Shown in pieces: positions 32,997-41,084 of a DNA stretch of 64,000 nucleotides. The stretch lies in contig NZ_JAVIFU010000034.1 in NCBI RefSeq assembly GCF_031157315.1, forward strand, positions 1-64,000, in the 5' to 3' direction. Under the pieces are notes generated by a model. The model made no database searches, was not told where the DNA came from, and worked only from the letters and a program-made list of their open reading frames with translations. A program made the position numbers and the translations under genes. Origin of the DNA: Paenibacillus sp. LHD-38. Its GTDB lineage: Bacteria > Bacillota > Bacilli > Paenibacillales > Paenibacillaceae. How positions within the stretch are numbered: position 1 is the stretch's first letter; each line of letters begins with the position of its first letter.

Positions 32997-35012
32997 TTAC
33001 CAGCTCAGCGACCCGAGCAGTCCTTCAATTAGCTTGACTGCGCCGAGGCTCCATCTCGTCCGCTTGTCCTCAGGCAGTTGAGCCTGCATATAGTTGTTGA
33101 TGAGCTTGTTGTCGAGCACATTGCTGTAACTAGGGTCGACAATGGCCCATTCAATCGGAGACGAATGCAGCAGCTTGTATTGCATATGGGATTCCTCGGC
33201 GTTCCATAGCTTCGTTACTTGGGAGCCGTCTGTAAATTTCATTAGAACTTTGATGTCGCCATTGCTGCCGCCGTTCTTTTTGACGAGCACAATCGATTCA
33301 TACATCTGGGATCCGTCTTTCGTAACCGGACGAACATGTATGGATTCAATAGAGAAATCAGCCATTTGATCGTCGTATACGTACTGGCTGAAATAATCAT
33401 GCCAATTGCCTTTGGTTACCTGCTCGACAACACGCTGGAAATCAGCGGTGTTCGGGTGCTTGAATTTATATTTTTGAAAATAGGTGCGTAATATTTTCTG
33501 CATGGTCCTGGAGCCGACCTGATTTTCTATTCCGACAAGCACGAGCTTGGCCCGCATATATACGTTTTCTGCGTATTGCGAGTGGCTGCCATAGGACCAG
33601 GACAGCTGCTTGAGCGGCGCGGGATCGGTCATATAACTGGCCTCCATTCGCAAATTTGACTCTAAACCATAAGCGGTTTCCATGACTTTATCCTCGGCGT
33701 AGGACGTAAAGCCTTCGTCCAGCCAAGCCTCTTCGAACTCGTTGGAGGCCACCATTCCGTACCAGTATTGATGTCCGATCTCATGCACTACCGTACGCTC
33801 GAGATCGTAGCCGGGATTTTCTTTCTCAGCGGCAAAGGCGGTAATGAGTGTTGGATACTCCATGCCGCCGGCTCCATTTGCCCCTTTCGGAGGCACAACG
33901 ACCGAGAGCGTGCTGTAAGGGTACTCGCCATACCACTTCGCATAGCTGGAGAGAGCGGACTTGGCTGCGTGCATATAACGATCCTTTAGGGCCGCATGCG
34001 TGGGATCGAGGTATAGCTTGATCCGTACGCCTGGAATACCCGTATCGGAGTAGGCCGTCTCCTCATAAACAAAGTCCGGTGAGGCTGACCAAGCAAAATC
34101 GTGAACGTCATCCGCGTAAAATTGGTAAACCTTCATCTGGTCTTTGATTTCTATTGGCTTGGTTTGGAAGCCGGTAGCAGCAACCGTGTAGGCTTCAGGA
34201 ACCTTAATCCTTACACTGTATATGCCGAAGTCGCTGTAAAACTCGGAATTCCCATGGTATTGGTGTACATTCCAGCCTTCGAAGGTACGTCCCCGTGTTC
34301 CAATCGGTTCATAGACGGCGAGCTTCGGAAACCATTGTCCCGCCATGACGAAATTACCGGAATAGCCCATTCTTGCAAAAACCTCGGGCAGCTTCACCTC
34401 ATAGCCCATTCGAAGCGTTACGGATTTGCCTGGGTCCACAGGCTCAGGCAGGCGTATTTTGGCCAAGGTGAAGTCATCGGCGTTGCCGTCATCAGGCTGC
34501 ACGTATTGCAGACGCGGCAGCAGGCTCTCGCCGTTAAGCGTCTCTAACGTTAGCAGCTTCATATAGCCTTGGCTGTTCTGGGTTGCTTTGTCCTGACGGA
34601 GCTTGCCGCCGGACTCCTTCATAAACGTGGATTGCTCCGAATGAAAGGCGTTTGGGTACAGATGGAAATAGAGCTCGGACACTGTTTTTTTGCCGGGGTT
34701 GGTCCAGGTTACAGTCTGATCACCGTTTAATTGCTTTGCGTTATCAACTAACTGTACGCTGATATGGTACTCAACGATACGTTTGCTGAGCTCCTGCGGT
34801 TTTGGTGTCATGACCGTATTCGGTTCCTGCACGACTGGCGGCTTGGCCGATTTTTGCGCAGGGGCTGGTGCTTGCTTGGCTTTGGCGGCGGGGGCGAAAG
34901 CATAAGTATATTGGGATTGCCAAGCAGTCCCGAAGCCGTACTGCACAGATAATCCGAGCATGACGACTGCGAGTATTACGAGTAAAATTCGTTTGAAATA
35001 GCGTGGAGTCAT
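32997..35012 (-). CDS. M1-family metallopeptidase, membrane-anchored
   Basis: 671 residues. N-terminal signal anchor (RILLVILAVVMLGLSVQYGFG), a Pro/Ala/Lys-rich linker, then a beta domain and the gluzincin catalytic domain with HEIGHQYWYGMVASNEFEEAWLDEGFTSYAED: the zinc ligands are the two His of HExxH and the Glu 18 residues on. The exopeptidase motif G-x-M-E-N reads GGMEYP here, so aminopeptidase specificity is uncertain. ATG at 35012 follows GGAGGG; an upstream frame has no site. Confidence 0.88.
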   Translation of the reverse strand: MTPRYFKRILLVILAVVMLGLSVQYGFGTAWQSQYTYAFAPAAKAKQAPAPAQKSAKPPVVQEPNTVMTPKPQELSKRIVEYHISVQLVDNAKQLNGDQTVTWTNPGKKTVSELYFHLYPNAFHSEQSTFMKESGGKLRQDKATQNSQGYMKLLTLETLNGESLLPRLQYVQPDDGNADDFTLAKIRLPEPVDPGKSVTLRMGYEVKLPEVFARMGYSGNFVMAGQWFPKLAVYEPIGTRGRTFEGWNVHQYHGNSEFYSDFGIYSVRIKVPEAYTVAATGFQTKPIEIKDQMKVYQFYADDVHDFAWSASPDFVYEETAYSDTGIPGVRIKLYLDPTHAALKDRYMHAAKSALSSYAKWYGEYPYSTLSVVVPPKGANGAGGMEYPTLITAFAAEKENPGYDLERTVVHEIGHQYWYGMVASNEFEEAWLDEGFTSYAEDKVMETAYGLESNLRMEASYMTDPAPLKQLSWSYGSHSQYAENVYMRAKLVLVGIENQVGSRTMQKILRTYFQKYKFKHPNTADFQRVVEQVTKGNWHDYFSQYVYDDQMADFSIESIHVRPVTKDGSQMYESIVLVKKNGGSNGDIKVLMKFTDGSQVTKLWNAEESHMQYKLLHSSPIEWAIVDPSYSNVLDNKLINNYMQAQLPEDKRTRWSLGAVKLIEGLLGSLSW

Positions 35013-35057
35013 TGAACGTTTCCCTCCCGTTGACAAGCATCTACAGCATGTATATGT

Positions 35058-35085
35058 TTGCTTTTCGATGATTATTAGCTAAAAT
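35058..35085 (+). promoter_or_regulatory. probable sigma-A promoter of ywhD
   Basis: TTGCTT (35058-35063), 16 bp, TAAAAT (35080-35085), 34 bp ahead of ywhD. Confidence 0.5.
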
Positions 35086-35118
35086 GGAATTATTGTATTG
35101 GGGAAGGTGTGAATACGC

Positions 35119-35643
35119 ATGACGGAAGAACAAGGACAGCCGGCTCAGCCGGAAAAGAAGGAAAAGAAATCACTGTCGCTCAACGTAGTGAGCAACAAAC
35201 AACATAAAGGATTTGGCGCGGGGACCATTGATTTGAGCGCCGTATCCTGTGTCATTATCGATGCTGGCGTCGCTTATATCGATGTAGGCGCCATGCATGC
35301 AAAGAGTAAAGTGGAGCGCGGCATCAAGTTTACGCCGAACAAAGAGGATACGCCAAACGGCCGCCAGTGCTGGATCGTATGGGTAGCCGTCGACCGCAAA
35401 GAGGAAGGCTCTTATTATGCCGGGGCAACGGCATGCGAGATGCTCATCGATTCCGAGGCGCGCCGCGGCTGGAAAATTCTTGCCGATCACGTCAACAAAC
35501 TGGATCATTCCATTAAGCGCCGCTATAACCTGACGGAGCTTGGCGAGGTAGACAAAGCCGCGCTTCGCAAGCTGCTCGTTGAGCATAACCAAGAGTGGTG
35601 GGACCGCTCTCCGGAAGAGCTCAAGCAAGCGCTGAACGTGTAG
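35119..35643 (+). CDS. ywhD: YwhD family protein
   Basis: 174 residues matching YwhD of Bacillus: LNVVSNKQHKGFGAGTIDLSAVSCVIID and then DVGAMHAKSKVERGIKF. Function unknown. In Bacillus the gene is near pbpG, speE, speB and argS; the same set is found in this window between 35 and 60 kb, with qoxABCD and other genes between. ATG at 35119 follows GGGGAAGG. Confidence 0.88.
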   Translation: MTEEQGQPAQPEKKEKKSLSLNVVSNKQHKGFGAGTIDLSAVSCVIIDAGVAYIDVGAMHAKSKVERGIKFTPNKEDTPNGRQCWIVWVAVDRKEEGSYYAGATACEMLIDSEARRGWKILADHVNKLDHSIKRRYNLTELGEVDKAALRKLLVEHNQEWWDRSPEELKQALNV

Positions 35644-35699
35644 CAGCGGGCATTTCGTGATTCGCAGTGCAGGCGTGTTCGCCAATAAGGGATGAGCAT

Positions 35700-35741
35700 C
35701 CCCGTCATTCGTATGGGTTTCCTTACGAATGACGGGGTTTT
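35700..35741 (+). terminator. terminator of ywhD
   Basis: CCCCGTCATTCGTA / TACGAATGACGGGG, 14-bp perfect stem with a 10-nt loop, then TTTTCT. Confidence 0.88.
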
Positions 35742-35846
35742 CTGTGTGTTGGGGCAATTTTCGAAAGACATGAAAGTTTTTTTATTTTTAGTGCAGGGTA
35801 AGAAGGACTGGCCGGCGTCTATTAGACTGGGAAGGAGGGGAGCGAC

Positions 35847-36404
35847 ATTCAAGACGAGGATTGGATCATAGCGGTACAAAAGGGCGGGCCCGAGCATTAT
35901 GGCCTTTTCGTGCAGGCATATGGTCCTTACATATATAGAACGGTCTTCGCCGTGCTTCACTCCCCGCATGATGCGGAGGATGTTACGCAGGAAGTGCTGC
36001 TGCAAATCTATCGCTCCCTTCCGGAATGCCGATTAGACGGGCTTAAAACGTGGATTACCCGCATTGCCGTTAATCGATCGATTGATTTCAAGCGAAGCAG
36101 GGCTCGCAGACCTGAGGAATTGGCAGACGACGATGCGATGTCTGAGAAAATGCATGAAGAAAATGCCGTAATGCCGGCTGCGGAGCTCGTTGCAATCGAG
36201 CAGGCTAACCGGAAGCATGTTCGCGAGCGGGTAGAAGAAATGCCGGATAACTACCGCGAGGTCGTAACCGCATTTTATATGGAGGACAAATCGTATGAGC
36301 AGATCGCGGCCGAAACTGGACTAGAGCTCAAAAGCGTAGAGTCCAGGCTGTACCGGGCACGAAGCTGGATGAAGCGCCACTGGCGGAAGGAGGATTTCGA
36401 ATGA
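35847..36404 (+). CDS. ECF-type RNA polymerase sigma factor, apparent ATT start
   Basis: 185 residues. Region 2 begins DEDWIIAVQKGGPEHYGLFVQAYGPYIYR and continues with DAEDVTQEVLLQIYRSL; region 4 is PDNYREVVTAFYMEDKSYEQIAAETGLELKSVESRLYRARSWM. The first possible standard codon (GTG 35910) would remove the whole start of region 2. Upstream in frame, AAGGAGGGG ends 6 nt before ATT at 35847, and no ATG, GTG or TTG exists between. So the start is most likely AUU, a rare codon known from infC. The anti-sigma gene overlaps by 4 nt (ATGA). Confidence 0.82.
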   Translation: MQDEDWIIAVQKGGPEHYGLFVQAYGPYIYRTVFAVLHSPHDAEDVTQEVLLQIYRSLPECRLDGLKTWITRIAVNRSIDFKRSRARRPEELADDDAMSEKMHEENAVMPAAELVAIEQANRKHVRERVEEMPDNYREVVTAFYMEDKSYEQIAAETGLELKSVESRLYRARSWMKRHWRKEDFE

Positions 36405-36976
36405 GGAATGGGCACATACCGCAGGATCTGATGAGTCGATATGTCAACGATAGGCTAGCTGAGACTGAACGAGCAGGGATAGAGCAGCATTTGACTGGCT
36501 GTGATTTCTGCTTGAACCTCTTTATGGCTGCGATTGCATCGTCTGAGGACGAGGAGCATTCATCCTTTTACGTCGGAGACAGCGAGTCTCGCATACCTCT
36601 ACCTGATATGGTGCTGCTTGAGCAGCGCGTCGTTGGGCAGTTGAAGAGCGTACAAGAGCTCCATGAAACTAAAGCTGCAGCACCGAGCTTATCTGCGTCC
36701 AAGCATGAGAAGCCTCCCCGCCTGCGCACATGGCTTCAGCACCCAGTGACACACTACACGATAGCAGCCTCCATTACGCTGCTGCTGCTTGTCAGCGGAA
36801 CCTTTACTTCCTTCTCGCAGAAGTTGGCGCAGATGGATATGAATGAGAACATGGAGCAGGCCATGCCTCCGAAACCGCCAGCGGCCAACGATAAACCTTC
36901 GGAATCGTGGTCGGACAAAATAGTCGATCAAACCGGATCATGGTTAGATGGCTTGAAAGCGACACGTTTTAAATAA
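36401..36976 (+). CDS. Anti-sigma factor with zinc-finger domain
   Basis: 191 residues: an N-terminal zf-HC2-like anti-sigma domain (RYVNDRLAETERAGIEQHLTGCDFC, with H-x3-C-x2-C), a linker, one membrane helix (YTIAASITLLLLVSGTFTSF, about 120-140) and an extracellular tail rich in Pro. It should hold the ECF sigma factor at the membrane and release it on envelope stress. ATG overlaps the sigma stop. Confidence 0.87.
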   Translation: MRNGHIPQDLMSRYVNDRLAETERAGIEQHLTGCDFCLNLFMAAIASSEDEEHSSFYVGDSESRIPLPDMVLLEQRVVGQLKSVQELHETKAAAPSLSASKHEKPPRLRTWLQHPVTHYTIAASITLLLLVSGTFTSFSQKLAQMDMNENMEQAMPPKPPAANDKPSESWSDKIVDQTGSWLDGLKATRFK

Positions 36977-37010
36977 TAGAAAACAAGGACATGGAAAGGA
37001 AGGATAGCTG

Positions 37011-38192
37011 ATGAATAAAAGCCCTTTAGTGGCGTTTTTGCTGGCATTTTTGCCAGGCGTAGGACATGGCTATATAGGCCGGCCCGTGCGCGCGGTGCTG
37101 TATGGGGGAGGTTTTTTTGGATCGCTGGCTTTGCTTCTGCTTTTATCGATGGCTAACGGGTCTGGTAATGATGAAGTAATCGTACTCTTAATGCTTGCCT
37201 TTTTTGTCTGGGTCATTAATATGATCGATATGCTGTTTACCCTGCTGGTAGGCAAAGGAGTATCGCGGCATCCGGCGCATCCGTCTCAGCATTACCCGCA
37301 TGAGTATCAAGCGGAGCACTTCGGTCCCGGCTTTGTGCCCTTGGAGCTCGAGCAGCAGCGCGAGAAATCGCGGACGATTTTGTTCTCCCTCGTTCCAGGC
37401 CTTGGCCATATGCATATGGGACTCATGCAGCGGGGAATAACCATTCTTATTTCGTTTATCGGCTGGTTTGCGATTATCGTCTTTTTAAGCGCAATCATTC
37501 ACAGGGGAGAGCTGCTTATCTTCCTGCTTGCACTGCCGGTCATATGGATATACAGCATGTTTGACGCGGTCAGCAAGCTGCATGCCAAGCAGCGCGGCGA
37601 GCAATTGGTGGATCGCGCCATATTCGAGGATATGGAAGCCTATATTGCTTCGGGGCGCAAAAGCAAGGTGCTTGCTATAGCGCTATCGATATTCCCAGGT
37701 GCAGGCCATCTCTATTTAGGCTTGCAAAAGCGGGGACTGCAGCTGATGGGCGGCTTTCTGCTGACTGTTTTTATTATGGATAATTTGCGGTTGTCGCTGT
37801 TTTTCTTCCTGCTTCCGCTGTTCTGGTGCTTTGCTTTCTTCGATGCGCTGCAGCAGACATCACGTTACGAGCGTGAGACGCTTACGGATGAGCCGGTGCT
37901 GACGCAGCTGGTTCCTTATCAGCGCTGGTTTGGCTTCGGGCTGCTAGGCTTTGGCGTTTACTATTTGCTCGACCGTGTGGCTGCAGAGGTCACATCCCAC
38001 TTTTCAAGTGAGATTTATAAGCAGTATATGGCGGTTAAATATATGATTCCAACGGCGGTTGTTGCTTTCATTATGATCATTGTTGGGTTGCGATTAGCAT
38101 TCGGCAGCAGAGCGGCTGCGGATAGAGGCAGGGGAAAACCGCCTGAGCTTCCACCGACGTTACTTGCTAAGCACGGGGAGGAATCGCGTTGA
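37011..38192 (+). CDS. Polytopic membrane protein with three PGxGH repeats
   Basis: 393 residues with about ten membrane segments. The motif PGxGHxYxGxxxRG occurs three times: PGVGHGYIG (Pro15), PGLGHMHMG (Pro129) and PGAGHLYLG (Pro229), each in the same place relative to a following helix pair. This resembles the TM2/DUF5683-type modules, here triplicated. Third gene of the ECF sigma operon, so probably an envelope target or sensor. ATG at 37011 follows GGAAAGGAAGG. Confidence 0.78.
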   Translation: MNKSPLVAFLLAFLPGVGHGYIGRPVRAVLYGGGFFGSLALLLLLSMANGSGNDEVIVLLMLAFFVWVINMIDMLFTLLVGKGVSRHPAHPSQHYPHEYQAEHFGPGFVPLELEQQREKSRTILFSLVPGLGHMHMGLMQRGITILISFIGWFAIIVFLSAIIHRGELLIFLLALPVIWIYSMFDAVSKLHAKQRGEQLVDRAIFEDMEAYIASGRKSKVLAIALSIFPGAGHLYLGLQKRGLQLMGGFLLTVFIMDNLRLSLFFFLLPLFWCFAFFDALQQTSRYERETLTDEPVLTQLVPYQRWFGFGLLGFGVYYLLDRVAAEVTSHFSSEIYKQYMAVKYMIPTAVVAFIMIIVGLRLAFGSRAAADRGRGKPPELPPTLLAKHGEESR

Positions 38193-38878
38193 ACCCCGTA
38201 AATATGGTGAACCCGGCGGTTAATAAACCGGAAGGTTTGCGTACCTGGCGCATCGGATCTTTATCGATGGGGGTTACGCTGATGCTGATGGGTACCGCGC
38301 TTGCAGTATCGCTTTGGCAGGATATAGAGGCCTACGAGGTGCTGATGTGGGTGGCTCCCGTTGTATTTATCATGCTTGGAGCAGAGCTGCTGCTTTACCT
38401 GAAGTTTTCAAGCAGCGAGCGGGCGATCGTGCGCTACGACTGGATGAGTGTTTTCTTTGTGGGCGTCGTAGGCATGGCTAGTCTTGGACTCGCCCTGTTG
38501 ATGTCAACCGGTTTATTCGATGAGCTGCAAAGAGGTATGCAGATGACGCAGCGCTCCGCTTTCGTGGATACGAAAAACGTGAAGGTGCCTGCTGAAATAA
38601 ACAAAATCGTCCTGCATGCTTGGGACGGGGTGAAGTTGGAGCAGACCGATACACGTGAGCTGAAGCTTCTGGGACAAATTCGCTATTGGTCGGCAGACAA
38701 GCTTGAGCGTCTGGATAATAGGCTTCTGCAAACCGAAATTGTTGGCAAAACGATGTATGTAATGGTAGGTGTCGTCGACCGACGGGATGGCGGGCTGATT
38801 TCGGATACGGTTCATGCGGAGCTGACGTTAATTGTACCCCAGGGGATTGAGGTTGTGGAGCAAGACCACCAGCAATAA
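38189..38878 (+). CDS. Membrane protein, LiaF-like, 229 residues
   Basis: Four membrane helices (SLSMGVTLMLMGTALAVSL, YEVLMWVAPVVFIMLGAELLLYL, SVFFVGVVGMASLGLALLM plus the first) followed by a soluble beta-rich domain (KIVLHAWDGVKLEQ...LTLIVPQGIEVVE), the layout of LiaF-type envelope-stress proteins; the match is general. TTG at 38189 overlaps the stop codon of the preceding gene (TTGA) and follows GGGGAGGA. Last gene of the ECF sigma operon, which then ends at a terminator. Confidence 0.7.
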   Translation: MNPVNMVNPAVNKPEGLRTWRIGSLSMGVTLMLMGTALAVSLWQDIEAYEVLMWVAPVVFIMLGAELLLYLKFSSSERAIVRYDWMSVFFVGVVGMASLGLALLMSTGLFDELQRGMQMTQRSAFVDTKNVKVPAEINKIVLHAWDGVKLEQTDTRELKLLGQIRYWSADKLERLDNRLLQTEIVGKTMYVMVGVVDRRDGGLISDTVHAELTLIVPQGIEVVEQDHQQ

Positions 38879-38898
38879 GAAGTTTTAGGACATAACGT

Positions 38899-38944
38899 AG
38901 GGCTGTCTCAAGGCCATTGACCTTGAATGACAGCCCTTTATTTA
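38899..38944 (+). terminator. terminator of the ECF sigma operon
   Basis: AGGGCTGTC-CAAGG / CCTTG-GACAGCCCT with TTTATTT after it. Confidence 0.85.
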
Positions 38945-39050
38945 ATATATAAGAATTTATAAGTTTTCACTTATAAATGGGCTTATATATCTCCGCGAAA
39001 CGACAGCTTTTGCCACAGAGGACGGCGACAGCCGTTTACGCTTGTATAAT
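38941..39050 (-). repeat. intergenic structured repeat, copy B (full length)
   Basis: Plus strand order: ATATAAG-AA-TTTATAAG, loop, CTTATAAA-TGGG-CTTATAT (nested hairpin); CTCCGCGAAACGACAGCTTTTGCC; ACGGC-GACA-GCCGT hairpin; TTTACGCTTGT. It ends directly at the stop codon (39051-39053) of the downstream acetyltransferase gene and starts at the terminator of the ECF operon. Confidence 0.85.
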
Positions 39051-39923
39051 TTACTTTGAAACCTTGCTGTGCAGGCTGGCCAACATTTCATCTAGTGGAG
39101 CCAGAAGCCGGTAGGAGCCGCGAAGCGGGACATAACCCAGCTTACGATTAATACGGAGAATAGGCGCGTTTGTGGAATCATTGTCTGTGCGAAGATAAGA
39201 AGCACCGTGATGCTTGGCAAGCTGTATGGCTTTGATTTTTAAATTTAAATACCATTTGCGCCATTCGTCTATTACGGGGACATTTCCCATAAAGCCGGGG
39301 ATATCAACGAGCGTTTCTTTGTACAGCTCATAAAGCTTGAGCTCGCTTGCCTCGCCAGGCTCATCCGCAAGCGTTAGAAAACGCAGGTCCCCCACCGCGG
39401 GCAGATCGGGAATAAACGCGGCTTGGCGACCCTCTTCGTTATCCAACTGCAGTAGCGACTGAAAGGCATGGCGTTCTTTCGCAAAAGCACGGCGGCTGGC
39501 AAAATGCTGCGCATCCTCGTTATCGTCCCATACTTCCGCTAAGAGCATGGTTGCGCCGAGCTTCAAAGCCCACTCGCCTATGTGAAGCAGCAAGCGCTGC
39601 CCGATTCCTTGTTTGCGGTATGCCTCCGCAACGATGAGTGTATTGCATAAATGCCCGGGCTCTGTCCATGGAGCTCGCCATGACCCAATATAGCCGACAA
39701 TTTCCCCTTGCTCATTGACCGCAACCTGACGCTCGCGATCGTATCCAGCGAGCAAGCCGTTCTCATCCATCCACGTGTGTCCAACTTCGTAAAGCTTCTG
39801 GTCATCCTCTAGAAGACGCTCCGCTGAAGTCGGCTCCGACCATACTTGGTTTAGCAATCCAGCCAGCTGCTCATAATCATCCGGCAGCAGCAAGGGACGA
39901 AGAATAATGGTTATCGTGATCAC
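39051..39923 (-). CDS. GNAT-family N-acetyltransferase, tandem domains
   Basis: About 290 residues with two GNAT-like halves; the first has the acetyl-CoA loop NTLIVAEAYRKQGIGQRLLLHIGEWAL and the second ends LRTDNDSTNAPILRINRKLGYVPLRG, which also fits a GNAT C-terminal strand. Substrate unknown. The start is not certain: GTG at 39923 is used here, and the frame continues to an ATG at 39971. No strong ribosome site decides it. Repeat copy B abuts its stop codon. Confidence 0.78.
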   Translation of the reverse strand: MITITIILRPLLLPDDYEQLAGLLNQVWSEPTSAERLLEDDQKLYEVGHTWMDENGLLAGYDRERQVAVNEQGEIVGYIGSWRAPWTEPGHLCNTLIVAEAYRKQGIGQRLLLHIGEWALKLGATMLLAEVWDDNEDAQHFASRRAFAKERHAFQSLLQLDNEEGRQAAFIPDLPAVGDLRFLTLADEPGEASELKLYELYKETLVDIPGFMGNVPVIDEWRKWYLNLKIKAIQLAKHHGASYLRTDNDSTNAPILRINRKLGYVPLRGSYRLLAPLDEMLASLHSKVSK

Positions 39924-40048
39924 CCCATGTTTTATTTGTTTCTCTTTAGGAAGATTATGACATGACGGCAAGGGGAGTAGGAAGGGAGAGTATGATTATA
40001 AAAAATAAAGAACATACGAGGAGAGATGCGGCTGCTTTCTTATATAAG

Positions 40049-40090
40049 AAAAAAACTGCGCCGCAGTCACAATGACTTCGGCGCAGTTTT
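40049..40090 (-). terminator. terminator of the qoxABCD operon
   Basis: AAAACTGCGCCG / CGGCGCAGTTTT, 12-bp perfect stem; on the minus strand followed by a T run (plus A run 40049-40055). Confidence 0.88.
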
Positions 40091-40118
40091 ATAAGAAATT
40101 TATCTATACGCAGTCAGC
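40091..40118 (-). repeat. possible degenerate copy H of the structured repeat
   Basis: Between the qoxD stop and its terminator. Minus strand TAGCTGACTGCGTATAGA then TAAATTTCTTATA resembles the right-centre and left arm of copy A, with several changes. Position, not sequence alone, makes it a candidate. Confidence 0.35.
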
Positions 40119-40120
40119 TA

Positions 40121-40450
40121 TCAGCCCACCGCATTATAAGTCATGATCCAAACGGAGCCGGCAACGATCGTCAGCAAAATAACAAGGCCGAAGATAAGCG
40201 CCATCAGATTGAATCGCGGTTTTTCCTCATCTCTAATGTGCATGAAGAAGAGGAGCTGTACGGCAAATTGCAGGACGGCCATCACAAGGATAAGCACGGT
40301 TGCGGCTGTTTTGTTCAGCATATCGTTCATGACCACAACAAGCGGAATAATCGTCAAAATGATGGAGAAGAGGAAACCGATGACATAGGATATCATCGAA
40401 CCGCCATGGGATTCGTGTGCATTATGCGAATGCGTACCATGCTTTTCCAT
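40121..40450 (-). CDS. qoxD: Quinol oxidase subunit IV (QoxD)
   Basis: 109 residues with three membrane helices: a His-rich N-terminus (HGTHSHNAHESHGG) and helices SYVIGFLFSIILTIIPLVVVM, TAATVLILVMAVLQFAVQLLFFM and LVILLTIVAGSVWIM. It assists assembly of the aa3-600 oxidase. Last gene of qoxABCD, 1 nt after qoxC. ATG at 40450. Confidence 0.9.
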   Translation of the reverse strand: MEKHGTHSHNAHESHGGSMISYVIGFLFSIILTIIPLVVVMNDMLNKTAATVLILVMAVLQFAVQLLFFMHIRDEEKPRFNLMALIFGLVILLTIVAGSVWIMTYNAVG

Positions 40451-40451
40451 C

Positions 40452-41084
40452 CTACATCACCCCCATCAAGTAAACGATAGTGAACACGAAGATCCAAACG
40501 ACGTCCAAGAAATGCCAGTACAAGCTGATGATGCCGACCTTACGCTTCGTAACGGGCGTGATGCCGCGGCGGCCCAGCTGGAGCATAAGCGCGATCATCC
40601 AGACTAGACCAACCGAAACGTGAAGTCCGTGAGTTCCGACGAGAACGAAGAAGGCGGACCAATATGCGCTTGTTCCGATGGTAGCCCCCTCGTGCACCAA
40701 GTGCATGAACTCGTTTACTTCTAGAAAAATGAAGGATGCGCCGAGCAAAGCAGTAATGGCGAGCCAGAAGATGAGGCCCCGCTTGTTGCCTTTGTTCATC
40801 TCAAGAACGGCGATACCGCTTGTGAAGCTGCTCGTCAGGAGGATGAAAGTGGAAATAATGATTCCGTTCATCTCGAGCAGCTCCGCGCCTGTTGGTCCTC
40901 CGTCAGTATTGAGACGAAGGACGACATAAGTGGCGAACAAAGTACCGAATAAGATTACGTCAGTTATAAGAAACAGCCAGAAGCCGAACATTTTCATCGA
41001 TTCTTGATCATGATGCTCGTCATGGTGACCGCCGCCGTGACCGGCACCATGCGCTTCTGCTGGAGTAGAAACTGCATGTGCCAT
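40452..41084 (-). CDS. qoxC: Quinol oxidase subunit III (QoxC)
   Basis: 210 residues, five membrane helices, His-rich N-terminus (GAGHGGGHHDEHHDQESMKMFGFWLFLITD) and the subunit III segment GTHGLHVSVGLVWM. ATG overlaps the qoxB stop by one base (TAATG), so the two are coupled. Confidence 0.94.
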   Translation of the reverse strand: MAHAVSTPAEAHGAGHGGGHHDEHHDQESMKMFGFWLFLITDVILFGTLFATYVVLRLNTDGGPTGAELLEMNGIIISTFILLTSSFTSGIAVLEMNKGNKRGLIFWLAITALLGASFIFLEVNEFMHLVHEGATIGTSAYWSAFFVLVGTHGLHVSVGLVWMIALMLQLGRRGITPVTKRKVGIISLYWHFLDVVWIFVFTIVYLMGVM

